This document shows, in pieces, positions 25,511 through 38,233 of a stretch of 64,000 nucleotides of DNA. A program made the translations under genes and the position numbers. The notes under the pieces were generated by a model that saw only the letters and a list, made by a program, of their open reading frames with translations, was not told where the DNA came from and made no database searches. Source of the DNA: Salticus scenicus (lineage: Eukaryota > Arthropoda > Arachnida > Araneae > Salticidae); assembly GCA_963930645.1 (NCBI GenBank), contig OZ005655.1, positions 135,641,456-135,705,455 on the forward strand, in the 5' to 3' direction. Within the stretch, counting starts at the first letter, position 1, and each line of letters begins with the position of its first letter.

Positions 25511-26489
25511 AACAGCTGGTTGAATCATTTCAATATAAAATATTAAAGATAATTAAACACATCTGAAATATTATTTTCATGTATAAAGTAGCTGATACCA
25601 AACAATGGTTGATTAATCACAGAGCACATTATTCCATAATATTTCATGGATTATAAAATAACGACGATACACAGAGACCAGGTAACTGAATTCTACTTAC
25701 CTTATGAACTTTGTTGAAATTTATTTACATCATATTGCAGTAAAAATATTTATAATAAAACTTTCGTTTTAACAATATCGAAGTTATGGTTACAGTAATA
25801 TTGTACTTTTGTTTTCTCATTAATTTCATGCCAAATGACTGCATAACATTTGGGAATTACTTTGCGTAGAAAAGAAACTGAGAAAAAATTCTGTTACTGA
25901 CATATCGAAACAAAGTTGTGTATCTATTAAATAGAGTTCCATGTCATAATTATAAATTCCAGTTCCCTTTGCAAGCGAGTTCTAAATATCCCTATAAGAA
26001 TTCTAGATCTTTTCCTATATTAACGTGAGATAAAACTTATTTAAAAATCTCTAAATAAATACGAACACAAGAGGCGAGTTTTAGTAACTGTAATCTTGGT
26101 TTATGGCCCAATTCTATGAAATCAAGAAAGAATTTCTCACAATACAAAAGATTAATATTTTCCATAATATTCCTAATAGTGTTTCAATATCTAGAAAAGT
26201 ATGAACTAGAAATTCGCGATCATTTCATCGATCAAGATTTTTTTTTTTTTTGCCTTATACGCATAGCTCGTAAATCTATATGTCTAGTTTGGGTTTTCAG
26301 AATTATTCATTCTAGTTGGAGGGGGTATATTTTATTTCTTAGTGCTGTAAACTAATTGCCAATTCTATGCTTACCATTTTTCATAGAAAACCAGATTTTA
26401 AATATCCCTATAACGTATGTATATTTTCTTATGTTTAAAACAGTGTAACCATTTTAAAATGTACTTATAATATATGCCATTTTAAGACC
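25511..26489. other. AT-rich stretch, no gene
   Basis: Nothing recognisable. A 79-codon open frame at 26116-26355 contains a T-run and has no motif. Confidence 0.5.
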
Positions 26490-26961
26490 GTATTGGTGTG
26501 AAATTATATTATGTGTCCCTGTACACGAGCCAAAGTAATTACATACACCAATGAAATCTGTACAACTAGTTCATTCTTATTTTCATTAACATTTGAACAA
26601 AATTTCATAACATTTCGCTGATTGCAGAATGTCATCGGAATTATTTTGTGTGGTATTGTAAATAAATTATTTAGTCTATCTTAAACTTTTTCTAGAGAAA
26701 ACATGCTTTTAAGCACCTTATTTTAAGCTTTAACACTGCGCTGAAAAAAAAAAAATTACCCCTGATACCATTTTTGCTGATTCTTATGTAAAATGGCCTC
26801 CTGAATCCGAATATGACTCTCATTTTGCCTAACCACCCACCGTTTTTGCGGGACGCTATCCCCCACCCGCAATGTTTATCATTGTTCAAAAATTTTATAT
26901 CCATGAATTTGATTTGGAAACGAGAAATGTTTTATTTCAACACTTAAAAACAAATATATAT

Positions 26962-27027
<66 letters not shown>

Positions 27028-27690
27028 AATAAAATAATAATAATAGGTTAATGAAATATAATAAATGTAATTTCTATCTCCAGTGGCGAATTCTCCCTTT
27101 AATTTCTCCCTTGCTACAATTTGTCATATTTTAGAATTTTTCATTTCTGTAGCCCCTAGGAAGATATTTAACAGTTAAAATAATCTTTTCCCCCATCAAA
27201 ATCAAATTTATAGCCATAAAATTAACAAACATCGATAAAAATAGGAGGGCATCCCTCCAAAACGGTAGATGATGGCACAAATCGGGCGTCATATTCGGAT
27301 TCAGGAGGTCATTTTACATAAGAATTTGCATGAATTGTATTGGGGCCGATTTTCATGCAGAGTAGCGTAATGTATGTTAATTCCATAATTTTGAATGCAG
27401 TATAAAGTTGTTAAATAGCGCTTGAATAAAATTCAGTCCATATACACTCAGTCCCATACACGTAGGCCGTAATGATAAGAAAAACTTCTGTGCCTGTACA
27501 TGAGTTACAAATAGAATACTATAAAGCGATTGAGCTAAATCTGAAAGATTCATGAACATGTGTACCAATTTGAAAGTGAAAAGGGTGATTTTTGCGGACT
27601 TCCTGGAAAGACAGACGCACAAATAGAACTCAAGTTTTTGAGTCTCTACATGGAGATTCTATTTGTAAACCACTTACGTTTCACCAATAA
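26490..27690. repeat. Dispersed repeat family X, copy 2, interrupted
   Basis: Homologous to 7509-8540: shared blocks include TCATCGGAATT, TTTTAGTCT-like, CTAGAGAAAACATGCTTTTAAGCA (in parts), AATGTATGTTAATTCCAT, GGCCGTAATGATAAGAAAA and the terminal ACGTTTCACCAATAA. The match breaks at 26720 and resumes at 27368, exactly where copy 1 is continuous, which defines the nested insertion. Confidence 0.65.
26721..27367. mobile_element. TIR element nested in family X copy 2
   Basis: A 647-bp insertion with degenerate inverted ends. The arms are clear inside: TTCTTATGTAAAATGGCC and CTCCTGAATCCGAATATGAC near 26784-26820, and their complements at 27286-27325. The empty site is given by family X copy 1, and a TA is present at both junctions. 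A (CA)n(TA)n microsatellite occupies the middle (26954-27022). A minus-strand 70-codon open frame here is not a gene. Related sequence recurs at 48070-48830. Confidence 0.7.
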
Positions 27691-28558
27691 ACTATTAATT
27701 TTCATAAAAGGTTTAAAATACGAGTAAAAAATTAATTTCCAATTGAATTTTAGTAATCTAACAATGTAAATACAGTTTATATATGAGATTTAACACTTTA
27801 ATATGGCAGACGTGTTAGGTATAACTGCCGATCTTTAAGTATTTTTCTTTTTAATAAATTTCTTAAAATAGTTGTAAAGCTATTATTTTTAAAAGTAATT
27901 TTTCATTTGTATAATTGTTGAAATACTGTATTTAATATTAACACAAACGAATAGCAGTGAAAAATGTTGATTGGTTTTTTAAAGCAATTGGCAGCTTAAT
28001 TGTCAGGTTCCTTTTTTAAACTGACACTTTTCTCTGTTTACGGGCACTTTTAATGAGATGTATAACTTAATTATGTTTAAACATAGTATTTGCTAACAAT
28101 AAGATTTCTTGTTTACAAATTTAATTTTTGAGTTTTATACGCTGAAAATTACGTAAAATGTAATTTCGATATTAAGGAATATGTAAATAAAAATCTTTCT
28201 TTTACGGAAAAATTATATAAAAAAATTTGTGTTGTTAAGGTAAATTTTAAATTTTAAATATTTTGAATTCGAAAACTTATATACATAGTATATATATACT
28301 ACTTATATATATATATATATATATATATATACTACTGCAGATTAATATATTATATATTTTTGTAAAAATTAAATTAAATGAAATTGTGGAGGTAAGTGCT
28401 TGTAAAACGTTATGCTTTAATAATATGAAGTAAAATTGCATTCTCGATGTGAATTTATAAACCATTCCAACAATTAGTAATTAGTAACACATGAGTTTTA
28501 TGAAATATTATTTGCTAAAATTATGAAAAGGTTTTGAGAACAAATAGATAATTATTAA
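27691..28558. other. AT-rich stretch, no gene
   Basis: Only (TA)n near 28304-28330 stands out. Confidence 0.5.
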
Positions 28559-28760
28559 CTGTAGAACCTCAACACATTTGCTTCCAAAATTATGCTTTGA
28601 AGGCGAGTATTCGCAAATGTTAATCAAAAACCACTATTGCGGTTCCACTTCAGGTAAATATCAACTCTATGGTTAGTTTATCAGTTGATGAAAATTCATT
28701 GAACCACTAGACGCTCATTATGTAGGTATAGTAATCAAGATTACGATACATAAATCTAGA
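28559..28760. repeat. Diverged direct repeat, unit 1
   Basis: Shares with 29730-29935 the blocks TGCTTTGAAGG, a TTAATCRAAAAC stretch, TTTATCAGTTGATG and TAATSAAGATTA in the same order and orientation. No coding. Probably two old copies of an unidentified dispersed element or a segmental duplication. Confidence 0.55.
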
Positions 28761-29729
28761 TTGCTTCATACAATATTCTATAACATCAGCTGTTGTTTTG
28801 AATAAAGTGTAAATATTTCGTGATTAAAAGCAGAAGTTAATACTAACAATTGCAGTGATATTTAGAGTAAAGAAAACATAATATAGTCAAAATTTGCTTA
28901 AATAAAAAACAATATAAAGTTAAAAAATCTCTGATACAGTTTTAAGCAATTTGGTACACAAATGTTATCTTAACTCAGCTTACACCTATAGCATATATCT
29001 ACGATTATACTCCATTTTGAATATGGAATGAAATATTAAAGATTTTTTTTAAGAATATATAATATTATTAATATTAAAAATGAAACAAATAATTAATAAT
29101 ATAAGATTAATAATACGTTAAAAATTTATATTTATATTGTTGAAACTTAATATTATAATATTAAAATGTGTTTATTTATATTACATTATTACATTATTAA
29201 GTATTTTAATAATGTAAATTTTAGTAATCTTTTAATAGATCAAAATTCTAAAAAACTCTTTTTTTCTGTAATTAAAAAAATAAAGGTAAAATATTTTATC
29301 TATATTTCCCATGTTAATAATATTTCATTGCTAATTACCAAATACATTGCCCAGTTTCTTTTATATGCATAAAAATAAAATATGAAAAGCTCTTTTTTAT
29401 AGAATATATGTCTCACTAACTTAAAAAAAGATTTATTATAGTAATTCCTGCATTTGTCAATTTTAATAATAGTTAATCTAAATATTTGCGCAAAAATGAC
29501 TATTGCTCTGCATATTCAGATATAACGTAAGTATAAAAAGAAATGCTTAGTTAGAATTCTGCAAATTAGTGTATATAAAATATTGTCCTAAAATAATATA
29601 ATCTACAGTTAGTCTTCGAGTATGGTTTTGAAGCATGCCAGTCTCTAATCTGTACGAATGCATTGATGTTATCAAGTTCTATTTGTAAACCTCTGAACAT
29701 GGTTTTTGTGCATTTGCATGATTATTACC

Positions 29730-29935
29730 TATAGAGCATCAACAGTTTTAGTTTCATAATTGTGCTTTGAAGGTGAATACTCACCATTATTAATCGAAAA
29801 CCCCTCTTGTGGTTTCATTTCAGACAAATATATAAGTTGGTAGTTTATCAGTTGATGGAAACTCACTGAACACTAAAAGTTTATAATGTGTAGTAATGAA
29901 GATTAGGTTATATAAATCATAGATATTAGCATGAA
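29730..29935. repeat. Diverged direct repeat, unit 2
   Basis: Partner of 28559-28760, about 1.17 kb downstream. The sequence between the units and on to 30440 is AT-rich with no gene recognised. Confidence 0.55.
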
Positions 29936-30439
29936 ATATAATGTAAATCTAGCTCTCGATTTAAAGCCATTATAAAATAGCTAATAATAAATGACATTGA
30001 TTAATTAATCATAAGATACTAACTAAAATGCAATCAATCAATAATTATTATGTTATCAATTAATATAAATAATATATCAATTAGTATTTTGTTATCAGAA
30101 AATTATTATACATACCTTTGAATTTTGATTTTGTTCCTTTTCCACATTCTAGAGTCACTTTTTCTCTTCTTAGATTGGTTAAAAGATACTTCTACAAACT
30201 TCTCCATTGTCAAAAAAAAAAAAAAAATAGAAAAAAAAATAGAAATTCAATTATTAGAAAGTTTGTGTGCACTAAGAAAGATCAGTCACAGGCGAGAGAA
30301 AACTCGATTGCACTAACTTAATCAACAAGTATTCTGCTTTACTCCGATTGAGCAGAATCACGATTTTCCAGTTCCCACATACGGAGATGACCAGCTTTGA
30401 AACTCACCAGTCTTAGGATTTGACTGGTTTTGTAGCATT

Positions 30440-30665
30440 AAATGCAGAAAATGCTTTTTTTTTTTTAGATTTTTTCAGTTCTAAGTAAATGTTTCACCAT
30501 CTAGAAACACGAAACCATGTCAAAGTCGATCCATTTTTATTTGATTTGATTTTCAAATGCAAATAAAAAAGAAATGGGTCGGCTTTGTCATGGTATCTTG
30601 TTTCTAGATTGTGAAACATTTACTTAGAACTTAAAAAACTGGAAAATAAAAGTATTTTTTTAATT
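30440..30665. mobile_element. Palindromic MITE
   Basis: The arms centre on about 30550: AGTTCTAAGTAAATGTTTCA with CATCTAGAAACACGA and CCATGTCAAAGTCGATCC on the left, and their inverted copies at 30562-30632. The outer parts are T-rich and A-rich. No coding. The target duplication is unclear. Confidence 0.7.
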
Positions 30666-30834
30666 TAAGGAGTTGATTGGTTTTGCAATTAGACAACATA
30701 TATGTAAATTTATTTCTTGACTATTTTTCTTTCATTTATTTTGAAAATTTTTGCAGTATTTGACACTTTAAATTCAGACATGAAAGTAACTACGCATAAG
30801 TCCAATACATGAAGACAGAGAGGCAAGATAAATA

Positions 30835-32110
30835 GAGGAGAGTGGGGATGAATTGGACATTTTTCATGTTTTTCCTGATAAAGTTCACCATATGTAATTC
30901 AGAATTTTGTAACATTACTCACAAGTACACTTCAGTAATTAGTTACATATAAACATACTAACTTTAATAAAAAGTTATCATTTTTTATTAATAATATATA
31001 TATATATACATTCGATGAATATGCATTGTCCAATTCATCCTCACCTATGGGGGTGAATGGGACAGGACTGGAGTTAACAAAGAAAAAAAAATGGAAAGTA
31101 AATAATTTTTTAGAGTTAAATTGGTTTATTACACACTATGAATTTACTGAAATTAACATAAACTGATGTATTCACTCAAATTAACACCAAAAGACAAAAG
31201 TCCTTTGGTTCGCACAGTTCTTAGTGCTCTAGGCTTTGGTAATTTAATCTAATAAGATCTAATCTAAAAATAAGGAAATAAACAAGACATTAGAAAGAGA
31301 TAAATCATTATAATAGAGTACAAATTATCCAGATATATTTTTGTTTCCGACTGATCGGGAAAAATCAGCATTCTATTCTGTGTTATATTAATGATCACAA
31401 GGATTTATTTAATTAGCTTGAATGGAATTGTGATTTTAATCAAATTATTATTAGTTTATTTATTTAAATTATTGATTTAAGTTGCATTGAATATTCTAAC
31501 TTATATTTTTTTTTATCATAATTATTATAAACAAAATTCAGAACAATTAATTTCAATCTATTTTTCTCTAAATCCATGCAACTTTTATAATTCCATGTTA
31601 CGACTAACTACCGAACTACAGGTTATAAAAATATTGAAAATCTATTTAAGAATTGTTTTAATATAATTCTTATGTACAATTTTAAATTAGCACATAGAGG
31701 GGAATGTCCCATTCATCCCCATTCAAACTGTCCCATTTAATTCAACCACCACATGATCACATAAAACAGGAAATAGATTTAATGAACAATTGTCAATATT
31801 CTTCTTGAATATCATAAACACAATAAAAGATTATGCCTTTTCACCATATAAGAGTTATATTAACTTTAAGCAAATAGTTAGTGTCTTAACTAATACCTAA
31901 TTGAATCAGTCAAAATTTACTTTGGCAGCTGAAAAAGACCCTTTAATTTTTTTCTGCCCTTCCATGTATAGCACAATTCTTAAACTACACTTGATGAATG
32001 AACTCAGTACTGCCATATATCAGAAAAAATGTTAAGTTTCCAGTGCTTGCAAAACATAATATTCTAGCTATTGTCCCATTTATCCTGCGTCCCATTCAAC
32101 CCCACTCCCT
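30835..32110. mobile_element. TA-flanked element with iterated GGGGATGAATGGGAC motif
   Basis: A 1.28-kb element between TA dinucleotides (30833-30834, 32111-32112). The ends are GAGAGTGGGGATGAATTGGAC and the complement of GGGAGTGGGGTTGAATGGGAC. The same motif occurs inside near 31027-31064 (both orientations) and 31690-31735, with a further copy just inside the right end near 32070. On the minus strand near 31185-31250 a short readable stretch contains KPRALRTVRTKGLLSFGV and could be a C-terminal coding remnant; I could not place it. The architecture resembles the pogo/Tigger-like elements elsewhere in this window. Non-autonomous. Confidence 0.65.
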
Positions 32111-32848
32111 TATCTAGTTTTTTCCGACATGTTTAAAGAATAATATATATATTAAATTTTAATAAATGTTAACATAAGCTAGTCCTATTAATAACTTAGT
32201 AATTATTATAACTTGGTATATTACTACTTAGTGAGTGATCGCCAGATTTTAGCAGAGCTTGCATGCGCATGAAATGTATCGCAATGATTAGTACAAGATT
32301 GGAAAATTGCAGCATCCTTATATTTCATGTAAGTTTTTGATAGCAAAGGAACTGTTTTATTGAATTTCTTTGGCCCTGACAAATGTGGCTAGTATTATTA
32401 TTTAGAGACAAACTGTAAACAGAGAGTGTGCTAGACTCTTTGGGCATTCGCAAAATTTTCTCATCTAACATGAAAATTTCTCCAGTTTGAGAAGAGGATA
32501 AAGTAAAGTACATAGTTTATGCGGAGTTAATGATTGTTTCTTTTTCTTTCTTTTTTCTAAAAATGTTTTAGTTAAAAATACAAACCATATTTCAATGGAT
32601 AATATTTAAGCAGCTTTTTCTTTATTTTTTCTTTCTTTCTTCTTTTTTTTCTTTCTAAATTTGTTTAATCAAATTTGTTATTAAGTTAAAATATAGAATA
32701 ATATATACATTTAATGGTTAATACAAGCTATTAGATAGAATAGTTTATATTAGAATATTTATTTCCCGCATTTTTAGATGGTATACCACATGTTTATCCA
32801 AAATTTGTGATTTATGAAATATTGATATTTGGTTAAATATATATATAT
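32111..32848. other. AT-rich stretch, no gene
   Basis: C/T-rich runs near 32535-32660 and nothing recognisable as coding. Confidence 0.5.
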
Positions 32849-33228
32849 CTGTACTGATAAGTATAAAGGATTTAAGTCCAAAAATGTCGATTTTGAGTTA
32901 TGTACATAGTCAGAATGAGAAAAAAATTCTCTATCGATTGGTATAAAGGATTTAAATCCATGTCATTCAGTCTTTGAAAAAATCCATTAGCAAAAAAAGA
33001 TTCAAGTCAGAAATTTAGCATTAATATGTGGTATAAAATATTTAATTCAATTTTTCCCCTTTATTAAATGAAGGTTGACAATCACTGAATGGTATAAAGC
33101 GTATAAATTAACATAATCCCTTTTTCCTGATCGATTATTCTGATTAGTTTTTAGTTAGTTTAACTTTATTTTTCGTCTCCTGAAAAATCAAGAATATGGA
33201 CTTAAATCCTTTATACTTATCAGTACAG
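32849..33228. mobile_element. MITE with iterated GTATAAAGGATTTAAGTCC motif
   Basis: A 380-bp element inserted in a (TA)n tract. Its ends are CTGTACTGATAAGTATAAAG and the exact complement at 33209-33228. Weaker copies of GTATAAAGGATTTAAATCC occur at about 32940, 33031 and 33092. No coding capacity. TA flanks make a TA-targeting transposase likely, but they are not diagnostic within (TA)n. Confidence 0.75.
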
Positions 33229-35538
33229 ATATATATATATATATATATATGACTTTTTACTTAAACATCATTCCATTATCCAGAATGCACGAAAATTTAA
33301 AATGCAAAAATAAATTTTATTAAACCAACCTGAAAGAATGAATGTCCATTAGTCCTGAATTAGAAAACATCATTACATGATTTCGAAAAGGGTTATTTAT
33401 AGAAAACGAAATTTTTTTGCATCATATTTTACAATAAATTCAAACTATTTTGATAAACTTGAGCATCTTAGACAGTGTGTGGCCTGTTAAAAATTTTATG
33501 TGGATGTTGAACATTGAACTTTTAAGCCTTGACTCATTACATGTAAACTGAGTCTTTAATGTATTCGATAATAATAATAATAATAATAAAATATTATTAC
33601 AAACATTTTAATACAAATTTAGGTTTTAGTTTCTGTAAATTAAAAAAAACAAAGTGCTGAATTACAATAAAATATTTGTTATTAGATAACAAATACTAAT
33701 TTACATTTTTGAAGAGGAGTTAGTTTATAATTAAAAATAACAATATTCAATCATTTTATCTTTTATTTAGTTTTTGATATGTCAAGTTTAATCAAAATGT
33801 GGTAAACTTATCACAACCTGCATTGGAATAATTAACCTAATGAAAAGTTGTAATAAATCCTGGTATCAAACATTTTCTAAAATCTTTATGAAACTTCAGA
33901 ATGTTCAATTTCAAGAATTATAGTCAATAAATATCTATACGATACTCATACTATATATATATATATATATATATTGAGTAAATTATGTCATTCTGAATAA
34001 TATATTGATGCCTACATGTTTCATTTTCGTACTAAAAGAAACCTTATAGTCTTACAGAATCAAGAGAAATCTCAAAGAGCAATACGTTAATAAAATATTA
34101 AGAATAATTAATCAAAAATTTAAATTTAAATATTTTTATGCCCTTTATTGTTATTTTCATACATTTTTTTCATATGACCCCTAAAACATGATATAGCGAT
34201 GTGCATTTTGTACTCAGATAACTTATTTTAAGACGTTAAGAAATTGTTTTTTCTTTTTAACTATGTTTGCCATTTCACATCTTTTGACTATCTTATGATG
34301 CAGTGGTACAATTTTGTATGTCTCAGCATTAGTGCCCGTGAGACGATTTATTCAATGACATACTTTTGCATGGCTGCCATAATAAAAATACATATATTAA
34401 CAATTATAAAAATTAAATTACCCGAAATATTTATTATTATTTTTTTTAACATTACAATTTATACTGTATGAATATGATCAGTATTTAATGAATGAGAGTG
34501 AAGTTTTTCTGAACACTGTGCATTCATTTAATATACGTAAATCATAAAATATGTACATGTAATGAATGCTATACAAAGAATTTTATTGATTAGAACTTTA
34601 TTCTGACAACTTTTATTCATTAATTAATAGATTGTTTTCCGATAACATGAACAGACACTATGACAGATAGCAATTTTCTGTTCACTTTAACATATACTCA
34701 GAAAGTTTTAGGTCATCAATAAATCTTTATAACTTCCACTACTTTTCCAGTGCAGAAAACAATTTGTGAAGAAAGAAACGCTAAAAGGAATTAAGAAACA
34801 AAGTTAAAAATAAGGTCAAGAAAATATAATAGTTATTTTCAAAGCTGGGAAGTATACAGAAAAATCTCTTTAAACGGTACATAGTAGAAAATTTTAACAT
34901 TGGAAGACTTAAGTTTTAATAAACATTTTGTAGCATGACCTGAGATAATTTTAGAAGAAAATGTAAATAATTTAATAAAGGAAGGAGAAGGACGCATATG
35001 GGAAGGATAGAGATGGAAATGTAAGCATCTGCATTTCCCGTTTCTCAACCCATTAACAATCTCATAATTTTCAAGAAAACGGTTAAAAGAAAAAAAAAAG
35101 TACCTATTTTTTTATTTAAGAAAATAATGAAAAATAAAGTGTATGAACAATATGTGTATTCATTTTTTAATTTTTGGAATTTTTTTTTTTTTTTTTTTTA
35201 GTTTGAAATCAAGAAAATTTAATTTTGCAGAAAAACCACAATCAGGGCTATAACGACGGAATATTGGATTTACAGTAAGTATAAAAAATAAAAAAATAAT
35301 AAAAATAAAATAACAAAATAAAGTCTATGCGTTTTAAAAAATAAAACATAATTTCATGAAAAGAAATTTTATGTATAATAGAACGCTATTTGTATATTAC
35401 GCTCAGATTCGCTATCCGAAGTTTCATAAATATCATTTATTTCGGAATATCTCAGAAGAATTTATACTAAAATTAGAATTCGAATCACTTTATGATTCTG
35501 ACTACATGATGTACACAATATGAATGCATATATATATA
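33229..35538. other. AT-rich stretch, no gene
   Basis: Holds (AAT)n near 33569-33590, (TA)n near 33952-33974 and a T-run near 35179-35200. No recognisable coding or RNA gene. Confidence 0.55.
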
Positions 35539-35830
35539 TGGGAGGTTATATTTCTCAGTTATTACCATTACTTCCATTGTGTGACGTCACTGCTATGTAG
35601 TTATGACGATATTACTACGTCGCTGTTTTGTATCATCCTTTCATTGTATGCGCACGCACCTTACGCGCGCCAGTTCAGTATAATTATTGAGTTGACGTGG
35701 AGCGGTTCTGTAAAACACAGACGGTGTTTGCCGCTCGTAAAATGCATCAATTTAAGTGTTTATGTAATGTCCCCTTTTTGTTTTAAATAAATGTTGTTAT
35801 GTTACGATGGTCTGTAGCCGTTTCCCTATA
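35539..35830 (+). repeat. Ty3/gypsy 5' LTR
   Basis: Starts TGGGAGGTTATATTTC and ends CCGTTTCCCTATA. It has a perfect CRE-type palindrome TGACGTCA at 35582-35589, several other ACGT cores, and an AATAAA at 35786-35791 that may serve as polyadenylation signal. An 88-codon open frame through the LTR is not a gene. Confidence 0.93.
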
Positions 35831-35833
35831 TTT

Positions 35834-35843
35834 TGGGGGCTCG
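35834..35843 (+). other. Ty3/gypsy primer binding site (tRNA-Pro-like)
   Basis: TGGGGGCTCG, three bases after the LTR, is complementary to the conserved 3' end of eukaryotic tRNA-Pro including CCA. Complementarity stops after ten bases. The identity of the primer is an inference from known proline-tRNA primer sites. Confidence 0.65.
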
Positions 35844-36673
35844 ACCTATCCGGAAATACCCCTAGCATCACGAAAAGTCGCTACTTTGGTTTTCAAAAAA
35901 AAAAACAGTAGCGTGAAGACGAATGTTTCATTTATTTTTTCTTAATAAAATGACTGACGAAGTATCCTATAGTTGATAAGACGTTTGAATAATATTTCAT
36001 AGACGTTCTCAAGTGTTCTTCATTTTATCTTGAAATGTTCTTCGTTTCATCTAATGGACGTTATTCCATAACGGACGAAATTGTCCGTTTTTTTTTTAAA
36101 TGAAATACCAGAGTTGCAAGTAATATTATTTTATATGCCAACATCATGCCGATGACTTGGAGTTTTTCAGTATTAGTGCTCCCTTCTTCATGATCGACGT
36201 ATTCTTGTTCTTAAAGTGCTTCATTTCCGAAGTGATTCTATTTCAAGTTTTGTTCCTGCCGATGATTTGAAATTCCTCAGTGTGCTATCTTCTTCATGCC
36301 CGACGTTCTTAAAGTGACACGGATTCATCATCTATCTCATCCTGCTCAATAAAATAATTCCATCTACGCTGTATATAGGACTGCCCTTAATGTCAGGTAC
36401 GAGCACCCATTTTTTTTTCTCCTCTTTGTATGATAGTATATAAAGAAAAAATTTTTTTTTCATTTGTAATTAAAATTTGAAATTCATTCATTGCCGTTTT
36501 ACGCCCTTTAAAATTATCTGTTTGTTCATTTTTATATAAATATAGAGTTTTCTTCCCCCATATTTAATTGCTTTCCATGAATAAAGAAATATTCTGTTCC
36601 CCAATATTTATTTATTATTCCTAAAAATATATATGTTCTGGTTTTAATCCATTTTTTTTTTCCCCAATATTTA

Positions 36674-36713
<40 letters not shown>

Positions 36714-36757
36714 TATTTACTTCGGTTATCTTATTTTATGTTTCTTGCATCCTAAAA
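35844..36757 (+). other. Ty3/gypsy leader (5' UTR)
   Basis: An untranslated region before gag. It contains a short direct duplication (about 36145-36226 and 36255-36317, both with GCCGATGA and TTCTTAAAGTG) and a long A-run at 36677-36709. No open frame of note. Confidence 0.7.
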
Positions 36758-38233
36758 ATGGCCCTTAAATTAGGCGACCTTCCGCTGGTTGCAAATTCTT
36801 TGAAATATTCTAAAACAAATACCATAAAATTGCTAAACACGCTATTAGAATACCCAACATTTGACCATCAATCGCGTAAACGTATGCGAAATTTTAGCGG
36901 TTTTACTGCCGATTTCGACATTAATAAACATCAAGAACAAATTTTAAAATCATTTTCTTTGTCTGATTTTATATCAATCGCTAATTCGCTACATTTAGAA
37001 CCAGTCGGTAGTAAGGAAAATTTATGCAAAGAAATTTTTAAAGCACTTACTAATTTATCTGAGTTTCAGAAAACATTAGATACTAGTTTTTTGTCAGACG
37101 AAGACGATCTCAGTGTAAATAATAATTCTGTTCAAACCCCCTCTTCGAATGTTCCCACTATTACTTCTGTTTTTGAATCTCAAACTCAAACAGAAACCGA
37201 AACTTTCCCTTCGAGTGTTCAAAATATTTCTCCGAATGACGCTGCAGACACAATGTCTGATTTGAGTAATCATTTCTGGTTCCTCCTTCGAGATTTAGCT
37301 AGTACATGTAGAACTTTTTCTGGAAATGATTCATATTCTATTCGTAATTTCTTTAATGACATTGAGGAACAATTCTGTTTATTTCCTAGTCTTACCGATC
37401 AACAAAAACTTATCTTTGCTAAACGTTTAATTAATGGTTCTGCTAAAACATTTTTATTTTCGCAACGAAATCTTAATACTTACGAGTCATTTAAAGCCGC
37501 GTTAATTTCTGAATTTTTGGATACCATACCATTCATCGAAATACATAAACAGTTAGAAAACAGAAAAATGCGTCCTAATGAAACTGCTACGCAATATTTT
37601 TTAGCGATGCGCGAAATTGCTAACCGCGGTAATGCTATTATTGACGATTCTTCGGTAATTCAATACACCATTCAAGGTATACAGGGTAACCCCTCTGAGA
37701 AAATTCTTCTCTGTGGAGCAAAATCTTTTTCAGAATTTAAAGAAAAATTGCGTATTTATGAAACTGCTCTTAATACAATAAACTTAAATCAACGAAATTC
37801 AGTTAATTATAAACAAACATATGACAGTCGAAAACGCAGTACTGGTCACACACAACCAGCTTTCACTCGCGAATCCAAATTTAATACTGGTCCGGCATCT
37901 CAAAATAAATTACGTTGTTTCAATTGTAACGATATCGGTCACTTATCTAAATTTTGTCCTAACCGTTCTCGTGGCCCTAGGTGCCTTGCATGTGGTCTTT
38001 TTGGACACAAGTCTACCGATTGCCGCCGAACCGCTGCAAATGACGGACCTCCTTCCAGAGATAGAGTTAACACTGTACATGAATCGCATGCTTCTCATAT
38101 GTGTAAACAAGTTAAAATTAGTGGTAATGAATTAACTGGTTTGGTTGATACTGGTAGTCAGTTAACCCTTTTGAAACATTCTGCATGGATAAAAATAGGT
38201 TCCCCCCGTTGTCAAAAATTAATAAATCCTTAA
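36758..38233 (+). CDS. gag: Ty3/gypsy Gag with zinc knuckles and protease start
   Basis: A 491-codon frame beginning in good translation context (AAAATGG). Gag forms the virus-like particle and packages the element RNA. Residues about 70-98 resemble a SAP-like helix-turn-helix. The middle carries a retrotransposon Gag capsid region. Two CCHC knuckles lie at residues 387-400 (CFNCNDIGHLSKFC) and 409-422 (CLACGLFGHKSTDC), and an aspartic-protease active site DTGS at 464-467 is in the same frame. The frame then runs off into an out-of-frame tail and stops at 38233, because the rest of the protease continues in another frame from about 38206. Gag itself appears intact. Known family layout: protease follows Gag and precedes RT. 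Confidence 0.92.
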   Translation: MALKLGDLPLVANSLKYSKTNTIKLLNTLLEYPTFDHQSRKRMRNFSGFTADFDINKHQEQILKSFSLSDFISIANSLHLEPVGSKENLCKEIFKALTNLSEFQKTLDTSFLSDEDDLSVNNNSVQTPSSNVPTITSVFESQTQTETETFPSSVQNISPNDAADTMSDLSNHFWFLLRDLASTCRTFSGNDSYSIRNFFNDIEEQFCLFPSLTDQQKLIFAKRLINGSAKTFLFSQRNLNTYESFKAALISEFLDTIPFIEIHKQLENRKMRPNETATQYFLAMREIANRGNAIIDDSSVIQYTIQGIQGNPSEKILLCGAKSFSEFKEKLRIYETALNTINLNQRNSVNYKQTYDSRKRSTGHTQPAFTRESKFNTGPASQNKLRCFNCNDIGHLSKFCPNRSRGPRCLACGLFGHKSTDCRRTAANDGPPSRDRVNTVHESHASHMCKQVKISGNELTGLVDTGSQLTLLKHSAWIKIGSPRCQKLINP

